Shown here: one piece after another, positions 1 through 6,469 of the stretch
Layout: every line of letters begins with the position of its first letter
Numbering within the stretch: position 1 is the first letter of the stretch
NCBI RefSeq assembly: GCF_947367035.1
Contig: NZ_CANBCA010000002.1
Location: 81,672 to 145,671, forward strand
DNA length: 64,000 nt
DNA from: an uncultured Helicobacter sp.
Lineage (GTDB): Bacteria > Campylobacterota > Campylobacteria > Campylobacterales > Helicobacteraceae
Direction: 5' to 3'
Position numbers and translations under genes: made by a program
Notes under the pieces: generated by a model
Databases searched by the model: none
The model's input: only the letters and a program-made list of their open reading frames with translations
Told to the model about the DNA's origin: nothing

Positions 1-11
1 CCCGCTTAAAG
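1..11. repeat. Window edge matches right arm of internal GC-rich palindrome
   Basis: The first 11 bases (CCCGCTTAAAG) are identical to the right arm and flank of the GC-rich palindrome at 2924-2934. The window may therefore start inside a second copy of that element, as expected if a contig ended in a repeat. Eleven bases is short, so chance cannot be excluded. Confidence 0.3.
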
Positions 12-86
12 TGGCTTTAGATTGCAAGGGATTTAAGGCTTTTATAAGCGGAAGTGGCATACAATCACAATGACTTAATTATTTAC

Positions 87-118
87 AGCTTATCTAGCTT
101 TTTACAGCTAGGATAAGC
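87..118 (-). terminator. Hairpin at end of small membrane peptide gene
   Basis: AGCTTATCTAGCT (87-99) pairs with AGCTA-g-GATAAGC (106-118), a 12-bp stem with one bulged G and a 6-nt loop. It overlaps the stop codon of the 20-residue peptide gene. On the minus strand it is followed by TGTAAATAATT, a weak U-rich tail, so it could end or stabilise a short transcript. It is not a textbook terminator. Confidence 0.4.
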
Positions 119-156
119 AAAAGTGTAACAACAAGAACAATTATAACTTCTGCCAT
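94..156 (-). CDS. 20-residue single-membrane-helix peptide (toxin-like candidate)
   Basis: An ATG at 156 opens a 20-codon frame. The peptide begins M-A-E, continues with about 14 uninterrupted hydrophobic residues (V, I, L, T, A) and ends A-V-K-S before TAG. An AAGGAG ribosome binding site lies five bases before the ATG. A TATAAT -10 element (200-205) predicts a leader of about 37 nt, and a hairpin overlaps the stop. A very short hydrophobic peptide on its own compact transcript is the layout of type I toxin or small phage membrane protein genes. No antisense RNA promoter was found with confidence, and I recognise no family. Toxicity is inference. It lies downstream of the small-gene operon of the plasmid-like block. 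Confidence 0.55.
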   Translation of the reverse strand: MAEVIIVLVVTLLLILAVKS

Positions 157-199
157 ATCGTCTCCTTTTTAAGAAAGCCGATACCCTAAATCCACAAGA

Positions 200-205
200 A
201 TTATA
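200..205 (-). promoter_or_regulatory. -10 element for the small membrane peptide gene
   Basis: The minus strand reads TTTTG-TATAAT, a perfect -10 hexamer with T-rich upstream sequence, as is usual in Campylobacterota where -35 boxes are weak. The start point would be near 193. Confidence 0.5.
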
Positions 206-288
206 CAAAATCCTTGCTTTAAATATCCTTACTTAAGCCCTATTTTTAGGGATTTGTTCTTAATTTAGAGATAGAATTTCTTAAAAAT

Positions 289-744
289 TTACTCCTCCTC
301 ACCTAAAATACATTGCAACACTTTTTTATATGCAAATAACTTAGCCTTAGCTTCTACTTGCATTAAGGCTAAAGGTGCATTGATTTCTACATTTTCAACT
401 TTGCCTTTTGTATATCCTGAATCCTCAATCTTTTGAATCTCAAGATTAATGGCTTTTTCTAGGCTCTCTCCTTTTCCATATGTTCTTAAAATCCACTCTT
501 TAAGAGATTTGCTAAATCTTAAGCTCTCAAAAAATTCTTTTGCGGTTTCTTGATTATTCCAATTATGAATACTGCTTAAGTTTTCTACTAAAGAGGAATC
601 AAAATCTTTTACTTCATCAATACAAACTAAAGATTCTAAAAAACTGCGCTTAGATACTCTATTTCTTATCTCGTCTAATATATCGCAATCGTCAAATTCA
701 TCTAAATCAACATAAACATTTAAATCTATATAATCACCAGCCAT
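289..744 (-). CDS. Acidic hypothetical protein of mobile block
   Basis: A 151-residue protein of no family I recognise. Its first 25 residues carry ten Asp/Glu, and the rest mixes acidic and basic helices (Lys-rich KVEN and AKAKLFAYKK towards the end), with no signal peptide or membrane segment. Its ATG is preceded by AGGAGGGCAAAA, identical to the start region of the YopX gene just upstream. It is the last gene of the leftward six-gene operon, 10 bases after the YopX gene. The acidic N-terminus is reminiscent of DNA-mimic or phage accessory proteins, but that is only an analogy. Confidence 0.7.
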   Translation of the reverse strand: MAGDYIDLNVYVDLDEFDDCDILDEIRNRVSKRSFLESLVCIDEVKDFDSSLVENLSSIHNWNNQETAKEFFESLRFSKSLKEWILRTYGKGESLEKAINLEIQKIEDSGYTKGKVENVEINAPLALMQVEAKAKLFAYKKVLQCILGEEE

Positions 745-754
745 TTTTGCCCTC

Positions 755-1195
755 CTAATAACCTAATAACTCGGGGTTTTCGTGGATATTGCCTATAACA
801 ACTAAATCTATTTGTTGTGAATAAGAATGAACTTCAGAAAAAGGAATTTCTTTACCAACGCAAACCTCGTCCTCATCGTAAGTTTTAATAACTTTCATAA
901 AGAAACCTCCTTGTTGCCAAATAACCACCGCTTCTATGGTGTCTTTGAATCTGTGATTTGTTATCTCCACAATATCTCCCTCATAAATCTTTGCATTATT
1001 TAAATCTCTAAGCCCTGTCCAAAATTCAACTTCTTTTTCATCATCTCTTTCATCAAATTCAATAAAAGGAATTGCTCTATCGGCACGATGAACCTTAGCA
1101 GGTAAAACAGAACCTAATTTAGCTAAAGCAGGATATTCAATATACCCATTTTCTAATTTGCTCCATACTCTAAAATCAATGTCTTTTAGTTTCAT
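755..1195 (-). CDS. YopX family protein
   Basis: A 146-residue protein with YopX-family hallmarks: an N-terminal I-D-F-R-V-W, a central TGLRDLNNAKIYEGDIVEI and a C-terminal VVIGNIHENPELL. YopX proteins (PF09643) are small proteins of unknown function found mostly in phages and plasmids. A strong AGGAGGG site precedes the ATG. It lies in the middle of the leftward small-gene operon, 14 bases after the preceding gene. Its presence is the clearest phage/plasmid marker here besides the Rep gene. Confidence 0.85.
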   Translation of the reverse strand: MKLKDIDFRVWSKLENGYIEYPALAKLGSVLPAKVHRADRAIPFIEFDERDDEKEVEFWTGLRDLNNAKIYEGDIVEITNHRFKDTIEAVVIWQQGGFFMKVIKTYDEDEVCVGKEIPFSEVHSYSQQIDLVVIGNIHENPELLGY

Positions 1196-1209
1196 TTTTG
1201 CCCTCCTAT

Positions 1210-1572
1210 TTATCTACGATTATGACTATTACCTATTTTATGAGAATGGCGCAAAAGATAGCACATTTCAACTCTATATCTGCGCCCCTCACCATTTTCT
1301 ATACCCTTAACGCCCAAATCCATAGCGTAATTTATGCCATTTTCCCTAAAAAGCACCATTTTATCGCTAGGGTCATCATCGGACACAACAACATCGTAAC
1401 TATAAACTGCTTTCCCTTTGGAATCCTCACCCAAATAATCCTCAATTTGATAATCTTTAGAATCTAAGCCTATGGAATCTATAAGCTTCTTGCTAATCCT
1501 GCTTAAATAAACTTGATTTTTGTAATCCCAAACCCTTAAGTTTCTGGATTTAATTACCTTTTCTTGAAACAT
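1210..1572 (-). CDS. Small hypothetical protein, N-terminus YopX-like
   Basis: A 120-residue soluble protein. The start (R-N-L-R-V-W-D-Y-K-N-Q-V-Y) resembles the N-terminus of the adjacent YopX protein (F-R-V-W-S-K-L-E-N-G-Y), but the C-terminal YEGDIV and GNIHENPELL motifs are missing. It could be a diverged or truncated YopX paralogue. The AAAGGG site before the ATG supports this start. The gene begins one base after the stop-side boundary of its upstream neighbour, so the two are co-transcribed. Confidence 0.65.
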   Translation of the reverse strand: MFQEKVIKSRNLRVWDYKNQVYLSRISKKLIDSIGLDSKDYQIEDYLGEDSKGKAVYSYDVVVSDDDPSDKMVLFRENGINYAMDLGVKGIENGEGRRYRVEMCYLLRHSHKIGNSHNRR

Positions 1573-1573
1573 T

Positions 1574-1957
1574 TTAAACCCTTTCTCTTTCTAAATTTTC
1601 TTTAATTGCAATCTTGATTCTATCCATAATACCCCCTAATATCGGGGCGCAATAAGAAGTGTCAAATTCACCTGTTGAAAGCTCCTTATAGGTGCGATTC
1701 TGCCCTTTGGCTTTAGCTAAAACTTGATGAAACACAACAATTTCTTTAAGCCCTCTTTGTTTGTAAAGCTCTCGCATTCTCTCCATTATGGAAGCTTCTT
1801 TTTTATTCCATTCTTGCAAGGCAAAAAAGTTAGAAAAAACAATCACTAACTTTTGCCCTTTTGCAAAGCTTCGCAATTCAATCCGATACACAAATTCTCT
1901 TAGCTCTTGCAAGGAATCAAAAACCAATTCCCGCAAAACCTCTTGTTTTGTAACCAT
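1574..1957 (-). CDS. Hypothetical protein of mobile block
   Basis: A 127-residue basic protein of no recognised family. I chose the ATG at 1957 because AAGGGTGG precedes it; an upstream GTG at 1981 is in frame but lacks a good site and would overlap the previous gene. The sequence has amphipathic helices and a central segment rich in Lys and Arg (MRELYKQRGLKEIVVFHQVL). Third in the small-gene operon from the distal end. Confidence 0.55.
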   Translation of the reverse strand: MVTKQEVLRELVFDSLQELREFVYRIELRSFAKGQKLVIVFSNFFALQEWNKKEASIMERMRELYKQRGLKEIVVFHQVLAKAKGQNRTYKELSTGEFDTSYCAPILGGIMDRIKIAIKENLERERV

Positions 1958-1973
1958 TTTTACCACCCTTATT

Positions 1974-2321
1974 TTAAACACTTACTATTTCTCTAAATTT
2001 TTCTACCACTTTCAAGACAACTTCCGCTAAATGTTCGCACATTATGCGTATATCCTCGTTAGAATCTCCGCTACTCTCTACAATCTCCGCATAAAAATTA
2101 AAACTTCCTATGCCCCTGCTACTTTCAAGAATCAAAGGTTCTTTTGCGTCCCCTAAACAAAAATCATTTTGTCTTAACTCTAAAACACATTCTTGATAAT
2201 CTATATCACCTTCAATAGAAAAATCAAATTCAATATACCGATTAACGCTTAATTGCTCCTCTAAATCTGAAACTTCTTTACAAGCAAATTTAAACATATC
2301 ACGATTAGGATTTAAACACAC
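1974..2321 (-). CDS. Acidic hypothetical protein of mobile block
   Basis: A 115-residue strongly acidic protein (for example FDFSIEGDIDYQECVLEL and SSGDSNEDIRI). It is read from a GTG at 2321 that overlaps the end of the upstream gene by 17 bases; an ATG at 2297 is an alternative, and neither has a strong ribosome binding site. No signal peptide or membrane segment. Family unknown. The C-terminal helix (EHLAEVVLKVVEKFREI) is amphipathic. Confidence 0.55.
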   Translation of the reverse strand: MCLNPNRDMFKFACKEVSDLEEQLSVNRYIEFDFSIEGDIDYQECVLELRQNDFCLGDAKEPLILESSRGIGSFNFYAEIVESSGDSNEDIRIMCEHLAEVVLKVVEKFREIVSV

Positions 2322-2559
2322 AAATGCGCCCTAGCTCTTTATAATAAAGCATATACCCCCTAACTAACACATTTACTTTAACCTTTGCCTCTTTTATTAC
2401 CATTTCTAGCATTTGCATTTCTTTTTCGCAATGCTCTTGCAAATCTCGCCAAGCACATTCTGGCATTTGCATTTCATCATAAAACTTTGAAACTTCCATT
2501 TTAAAAAAGTTCCTTAAAGACTTTTTTTGCCAAGAATCAAGATAAAAACCGCTTCTCAT
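2305..2559 (-). CDS. First gene of small-protein operon, hypothetical
   Basis: An 84-residue protein starting MRSGFYLDSW. I chose the ATG at 2559 because AAAGG lies six bases upstream and a TGTTATAAT promoter element lies at 2594-2602; the longer open frame back to 2700 crosses that promoter. Mostly helical, with Met, Glu and Lys abundant. Unknown family. Confidence 0.55.
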   Translation of the reverse strand: MRSGFYLDSWQKKSLRNFFKMEVSKFYDEMQMPECAWRDLQEHCEKEMQMLEMVIKEAKVKVNVLVRGYMLYYKELGRICVFKS

Positions 2560-2593
2560 TTCACAACCTTTCATTCTCATTTTTGTTGCTGAA

Positions 2594-2602
2594 ATTATAA
2601 CA
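2594..2602 (-). promoter_or_regulatory. Extended -10 promoter of the leftward small-gene operon
   Basis: The minus strand reads TGTTATAAT, a perfect extended -10. Transcription would start near 2587 and run through the small genes down to 289. No convincing -35 box is visible, as is usual in Campylobacterota. Confidence 0.55.
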
Positions 2603-2828
2603 AAACCCCCGCAAAACAACGCAAAAACCAATATAAACCCACAGCTTTTACCCCCTTTATAGACATTTACAAGGTAAATGTCGGCAAAATCAAAAGCCAA
2701 ACCAATCCAAACAAATGAATGCTTTTAAATTATCATTTTTGTATCTAATTTTATATTTTTGCAGAGAAAGAGAAGTAAATTTTAAACATTATTAAATATT
2801 TAAAATATATTTTAAAATGTTAAATTGT

Positions 2829-2863
2829 ATTTATAAAACAATTATTAATTTATTTATAAAACA
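2829..2863. repeat. Direct repeat ATTTATAAAACA x2
   Basis: Two identical 12-base copies at 2829-2840 and 2852-2863, start-to-start spacing 23 bases, in a very AT-rich segment. Similar spacing is seen in iteron arrays, but two copies are few. Confidence 0.45.
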
Positions 2864-2911
2864 TTATAAACTTTAAAAAACATTTTAAAACTAGAATTAT
2901 TAGGGGGCGTT

Positions 2912-2928
2912 GCGGGGGAATCCCCCGC
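2912..2928. repeat. GC-rich palindrome GCGGGGGA-ATCCCCCGC
   Basis: A near-perfect palindrome (GCGGGGG / CCCCCGC) preceded by another run of five Gs (AGGGGGCGTT) in otherwise AT-rich DNA. Neither strand has a T-tract after it, so it is not a typical terminator. Its right side recurs at the first bases of the window. Confidence 0.7.
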
Positions 2929-2984
2929 TTAAAGAGCAGAAAAATAAAGACAAGTGAAGTAAAACGAAGCGTAGGCTTTATTTT

Positions 2985-3009
2985 GCCCTTAAGACATAGG
3001 CTTAAGGGC
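2985..3009. repeat. 9-bp inverted repeat GCCCTTAAG / CTTAAGGGC
   Basis: Perfect 9-bp arms with a 7-base loop, 73 bases beyond the stop of rep. On the minus strand it is followed by AAAATAAAG rather than a T-tract. It may be a protein binding site or an mRNA 3'-end hairpin. Confidence 0.6.
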
Positions 3010-3011
3010 AC

Positions 3012-3037
3012 ACCAAACACTACCAAACACTACCAAA
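3012..3037. repeat. Short tandem repeat ACCAAACACT x2.5
   Basis: ACCAAACACT occurs twice in tandem, followed by ACCAAA. It is too short for a typical iteron of about 22 bases but lies close to the Rep gene. Confidence 0.5.
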
Positions 3038-3081
3038 TATTTGTATCCGCTGTCCAAACAAACAAAGACATAATTACAAAG

Positions 3082-3900
3082 CTATGCGGGTTTTATCGTC
3101 TGAAAACTTATTTCAAACTTTTTAATCATTCCACCCTCTTTAATCTTTTGATAACTAACATTCTTAAAGCTTTGTGAGCCTTTATTCAACTCATCTATCG
3201 CTGGAATTAGAATCTTTTTATCAACATACATTGACATATTATTTGTATATTTTTCAGGACAATTCATAAACTCCAAAAATTCTTGCTTCTCCATTACAAT
3301 ATTTTTCAAACCATTTACAGGATTCTCATTCACATTCTCATACTGCTTCAACAATCTAAACAATGTCTTTGTATATTTATTCTTAATAGAACAAAACTCA
3401 TTTAAGTCAAACTTTGTAAAGTAATTGAAATTAAAAAGAGCTTTTAAAACTAAATCCCCCATAACAATAGTTAAAGTTTTCGTCTTTGAATCCACCAAAG
3501 TTTCTCTAGCAAAAAAATCACTTTTTCCTAATGAGTTGGATTCGCCATTTTGAGTTATTTCATTGGTTTCAATGTCAATGGTTATTTTTCTAAGTTTTCT
3601 TGCAAATTTCACAATATCATTATAAAATCTATTCAGGTTCATTATTTTGTTTTGAGGGATAAACTTTTTTAATTCATCAAATGATAGAGTTATTTTTTTG
3701 ATTTGTGATTGTTTTTGTTTATTATTTATAAACCAACAAATACTGAAAAACAAATTAAAATCTTGAGCTGTAAAATCTATAAATTCTATGGAATTTATCT
3801 CATTTCCATACTTCAACTTTGCACTTGTTCGTCTATCTCTAATCAGATTCAAAACATATCCTTTGGTAAAGCTATCATAACCAAAATCAATCAAATACAT
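3082..3900 (-). CDS. rep: Rep_3/RepB-type plasmid replication initiator
   Basis: A 272-residue protein with the layout of Initiator Replication proteins (PF01051): an N-terminal winged-helix half (residues about 35-130) and the diagnostic second-domain segment FDLNEFCSIKNKYTKTLFRL at about 165-185, followed by a second winged helix with EFLEFMNCPEKY. Such proteins bind iterons to start theta replication of plasmids. AAGGAC precedes the ATG. It is divergent from motA, a chromosomal flagellar gene, so the plasmid unit appears to be integrated. The gene looks intact. Whether it is still active, or whether the unit also exists free, cannot be told from the sequence. Confidence 0.88.
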   Translation of the reverse strand: MYLIDFGYDSFTKGYVLNLIRDRRTSAKLKYGNEINSIEFIDFTAQDFNLFFSICWFINNKQKQSQIKKITLSFDELKKFIPQNKIMNLNRFYNDIVKFARKLRKITIDIETNEITQNGESNSLGKSDFFARETLVDSKTKTLTIVMGDLVLKALFNFNYFTKFDLNEFCSIKNKYTKTLFRLLKQYENVNENPVNGLKNIVMEKQEFLEFMNCPEKYTNNMSMYVDKKILIPAIDELNKGSQSFKNVSYQKIKEGGMIKKFEISFQTIKPA

Positions 3901-3946
3901 TTGAAGTCCTTATTTGTGATAAATTTTTTAAAGATAATTTAAACAA

Positions 3947-3955
3947 ATTTTAACA
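3947..3955 (-). promoter_or_regulatory. Extended -10 promoter of rep
   Basis: The minus strand reads TGTTAAAAT, predicting a start near 3940 and a leader of about 40 bases before the rep ATG. Confidence 0.35.
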
Positions 3956-4036
3956 CAATAAAGTTTAAAATTTATGTTTTAGAATCAAACAATATCATTT
4001 TAGGGTTAAATTTTCTATTTTTAAGGAAGTGTGAGT

Positions 4037-4801
4037 ATGGATTTAGGTTCAGTTGCGGGTATCTCATTGTCATTACTACTCTTAGGCACAGCGATGGCAC
4101 TTGGTGTAGGGATTGGACCTTACCTTGATGTTCCTTCAATCTTAATTACCATTGGAGGTTCTATTACAAGTTTGTTAATTGCTTACAAAATGGAAAGTAT
4201 GAAAAAGTTTTTCACTTTTTTTATGATTGCTTTTAAACCTCAAACTTTTGATGTTCCTGGTCTTATTAAAAAACTCGTAGATTATTCCACACAAGCAAGA
4301 CGTGATGGGATTCTATCGCTAGAACAACAATCCAACCAAGAAGAAAATGAGTTTTTAAAACGTGGATTAAATATGGCAATTGACGGTGCAGAGCCTGATA
4401 GTATCCGTGATTTATTAGAAACTGATATGGATAGGACATTAGAGAGACACAAAGACAATGCGGGGATTTTTGATACTTGGGCTGCCTTTGCGGGTTCGTA
4501 TGGAATGCTAGGAACACTAATTGGTTTGGTTGCAATGCTTTTGAATATGTCTGACCCAGCTTCTATTGGACCTGCGATGGCAGTTGCATTGCTTACGACT
4601 TTTTATGGTTCATTTGTTGGAAATGTTGTGGGTTCTCCTATCGCGAATATTCTAAAAGTTCGTGCCGCAGATGAAGCATTAGTAAAATTACTAATTATTG
4701 AAGGGATTATGTCTATCCAAGCGGGTGATAACCCACGCGCACTAGAAGCAAAATTACTCACATTCTTGCCGCCTAACCAACGTGTTAGCCAATTTGAATA
4801 G
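4037..4801 (+). CDS. motA: Flagellar stator protein MotA/PomA
   Basis: A 254-residue inner-membrane stator subunit that, with MotB, forms the ion channel driving flagellar rotation. Four membrane helices are visible (residues about 5-23, 32-50, 147-167, 178-200). The cytoplasmic loop contains EENEFLKRGLNMAIDG, holding charged residues that contact the rotor, and the core TAAFAG-like and AVALLTTFYG segments follow. Start: AAGGA sits nine bases before this ATG; a GTG six bases earlier is in frame but too close. The sequence resembles the PomA-type lineage more than the H. pylori MotA I know. It leads a rightward run with motB and fliP. Confidence 0.92.
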   Translation: MDLGSVAGISLSLLLLGTAMALGVGIGPYLDVPSILITIGGSITSLLIAYKMESMKKFFTFFMIAFKPQTFDVPGLIKKLVDYSTQARRDGILSLEQQSNQEENEFLKRGLNMAIDGAEPDSIRDLLETDMDRTLERHKDNAGIFDTWAAFAGSYGMLGTLIGLVAMLLNMSDPASIGPAMAVALLTTFYGSFVGNVVGSPIANILKVRAADEALVKLLIIEGIMSIQAGDNPRALEAKLLTFLPPNQRVSQFE

Positions 4802-4812
4802 AGTCTTGATAA

Positions 4813-5715
4813 ATGGGAAAAACTCGTTGCCCTCCTTGTGATTGTCCTCAAGTTTTGCCTCTATGGCTTGGAACTTATGGGGATATGGTTACACTCATTC
4901 TTACTTTCTTTATCCTCATTCTTTCTATGGTAACCTTTGACGCCAAAAAATTAACCGAAGCTGAAGGGAGTATGAAAGGTGCGATGTCTTTGCTAAGTGG
5001 AGGAATCAAAGTAGAACCAGATAACACAAGAATCCAACAACAAGCAGATATGACAACGGAACCGGAAACTGCAGAAGAAGTTAAGAAAATTGAAAGCGAA
5101 ATTTTGGATTTTAAAGAAAATGTGCGTGTCTCTTTAGGACCATCTAACATCATTGATGAAGGAAGTGAGGGCTTTATATTGCGTTTTAGTGGAAAGCTAC
5201 TTTTTGAAGAAGGTGCAATAACCTTAAACAATGCAGATGAGATTCTATTTTTAAAACGTCTTGCACTTATCTTACAAAAAATGCCGTCTAATCTACACGC
5301 AGATATTATTGGCTATACAGATAATTCACCCATAATTCCTACCGAAAAATATAAAGATGATATAGGTTTAAGCGCGCTTCGGGCGCTTAATGTTTCTAAA
5401 ATTCTAATAGAAAACAAAGTTAATCCTAGAAAACTTACTTCTCTGGGTAATGGAGCAAGCAATTTTATCTTACCAAACACAAATGAAGAAAATCGTGCGA
5501 AAAATCGCCGCGTGGAATTTAGATTTTATCCCGATGATAAACTTTTACACCAAAAGCAAAATATTTTAGATAAAACGATTGAACAAAATCATCTCAACAA
5601 AGAAAACAATGGAGAAACCACTCCAAATCAAGAATTCAAAATGCAAGATAACATTATTCAGCAAAACCTGCAAACCTCAATAAATCATCTTGCATTTCCA
5701 TCAAGGAATCTTTAG
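4813..5715 (+). CDS. motB: Flagellar stator protein MotB/PomB
   Basis: A 300-residue partner of MotA. A Cys/Pro-rich start (CPPCDCP) precedes one membrane helix in which Asp24 (GTYGDMVTLILTFF) is the ion-carrying residue. Residues about 120-245 form an OmpA-like peptidoglycan-binding domain with the IGYTDNSP and NRRVEFRF motifs. A Gln/Asn-rich tail of about 55 residues extends past the domain. The flanking residues of Asp24 are closer to PomB than to E. coli MotB, so coupling to sodium is possible but not shown. The stop overlaps the fliP start codon by one base. Confidence 0.92.
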   Translation: MGKTRCPPCDCPQVLPLWLGTYGDMVTLILTFFILILSMVTFDAKKLTEAEGSMKGAMSLLSGGIKVEPDNTRIQQQADMTTEPETAEEVKKIESEILDFKENVRVSLGPSNIIDEGSEGFILRFSGKLLFEEGAITLNNADEILFLKRLALILQKMPSNLHADIIGYTDNSPIIPTEKYKDDIGLSALRALNVSKILIENKVNPRKLTSLGNGASNFILPNTNEENRAKNRRVEFRFYPDDKLLHQKQNILDKTIEQNHLNKENNGETTPNQEFKMQDNIIQQNLQTSINHLAFPSRNL

Positions 5716-6467
5716 TGCTACGATTCCTATTTATTCTCTTTTTTGGCACACTTTCACTTTTTGCAGCACCACCTCAATTACCCCAAAGCCCCACAATCCC
5801 AACGGTGGATTTAACGCTTACTGCCCCCACAGAGCCAGGTGATTTGGTTACCACACTCAACATTGTGGCTATTTTAACACTGCTCGTTTTAGCACCCTCT
5901 TTAATTCTAATGGCAACGAGTTTTGCTCGGATTATTATTGTTCTTGCCTTTTTACGCACTGCAATGGGAACACAACAATCGCCTCCCACACAACTTCTCG
6001 TTTCTTTTGCTTTAATTTTGACATTTTTCATTATGGAACCTGTTGCAACAGAGGGTTACAATCAAGGCATTAAGCCCTATATTGCCAAAGAGATTCCTTA
6101 TGATGAAGCATTTTTGCGTACTTCTGCACCTTTTAAAGACTTTATGATTCGCAACACGCGTCCTAAAGACTTAGCATTATTTTATCGTATTCGTAACATT
6201 CAAAATCCTCAAAATGCACAAGATGTGCCATTAAGCATCGCATTACCTGCTTTTATTATTAGCGAAATGAAAACTGCATTTCAAATCGGGTTCTTACTCT
6301 ATTTACCTTTCTTGGTTATTGATATGGTCATTAGTTCCATTCTTATGGCAATGGGAATGATGATGCTACCCCCCACAATGATTTCTTTACCTTTTAAAAT
6401 CCTTGTTTTTATTTTAGTAGATGGCTTTAATCTGCTGACAATGAATCTAGTGCAAAGCTTTCGGTAG
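5715..6467 (+). CDS. fliP: Flagellar export gate protein FliP
   Basis: A 250-residue core component of the flagellar type III export gate (FliP/SctR family). It has a signal peptide, as FliP proteins do (cleavage expected after LSLFAA), then four membrane helices. The FARIIIVLAFLRTAMGTQQSP segment and the C-terminal SEMKTAFQIGFLLYLPFLVID stretch are family signatures. It starts with GTG overlapping the motB stop; AAGGA seven bases upstream supports it. Linkage of fliP to motAB supports co-expression of flagellar parts. Confidence 0.97.
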   Translation: MLRFLFILFFGTLSLFAAPPQLPQSPTIPTVDLTLTAPTEPGDLVTTLNIVAILTLLVLAPSLILMATSFARIIIVLAFLRTAMGTQQSPPTQLLVSFALILTFFIMEPVATEGYNQGIKPYIAKEIPYDEAFLRTSAPFKDFMIRNTRPKDLALFYRIRNIQNPQNAQDVPLSIALPAFIISEMKTAFQIGFLLYLPFLVIDMVISSILMAMGMMMLPPTMISLPFKILVFILVDGFNLLTMNLVQSFR

Positions 6468-6469
6468 CA

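Larger units (their letters stand above)
2603..3081. other. Non-coding, repeat-rich stretch beside rep, possible plasmid origin
   Basis: About 480 bases hold no credible gene. From 2750 to 2900 the DNA is extremely AT-rich, with ATTTATAAAACA repeated at 2829-2840 and 2852-2863. A GC-rich palindrome lies at 2912-2928, a 9-bp inverted repeat at 2985-3009 and a short tandem repeat at 3012-3037. An AT-rich segment with direct repeats next to a Rep_3 gene is what an iteron plasmid origin looks like, but here it lies downstream of rep and the repeats are short, so this is a suggestion only. Confidence 0.4.

Noticed and set aside
2560..2700. N-terminal extension of the first small-operon protein back to 2700.
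   Set aside because: The extension crosses a perfect extended -10, and the internal ATG at 2559 has a good ribosome binding site.
2912..3009. The GC-rich palindrome and the 9-bp inverted repeat as rho-independent terminators.
   Set aside because: Neither has a T-tract after the stem on either strand.
3012..3037. A CRISPR-like or iteron array.
   Set aside because: Only two and a half copies of a 10-base unit without spacers; too short for either.
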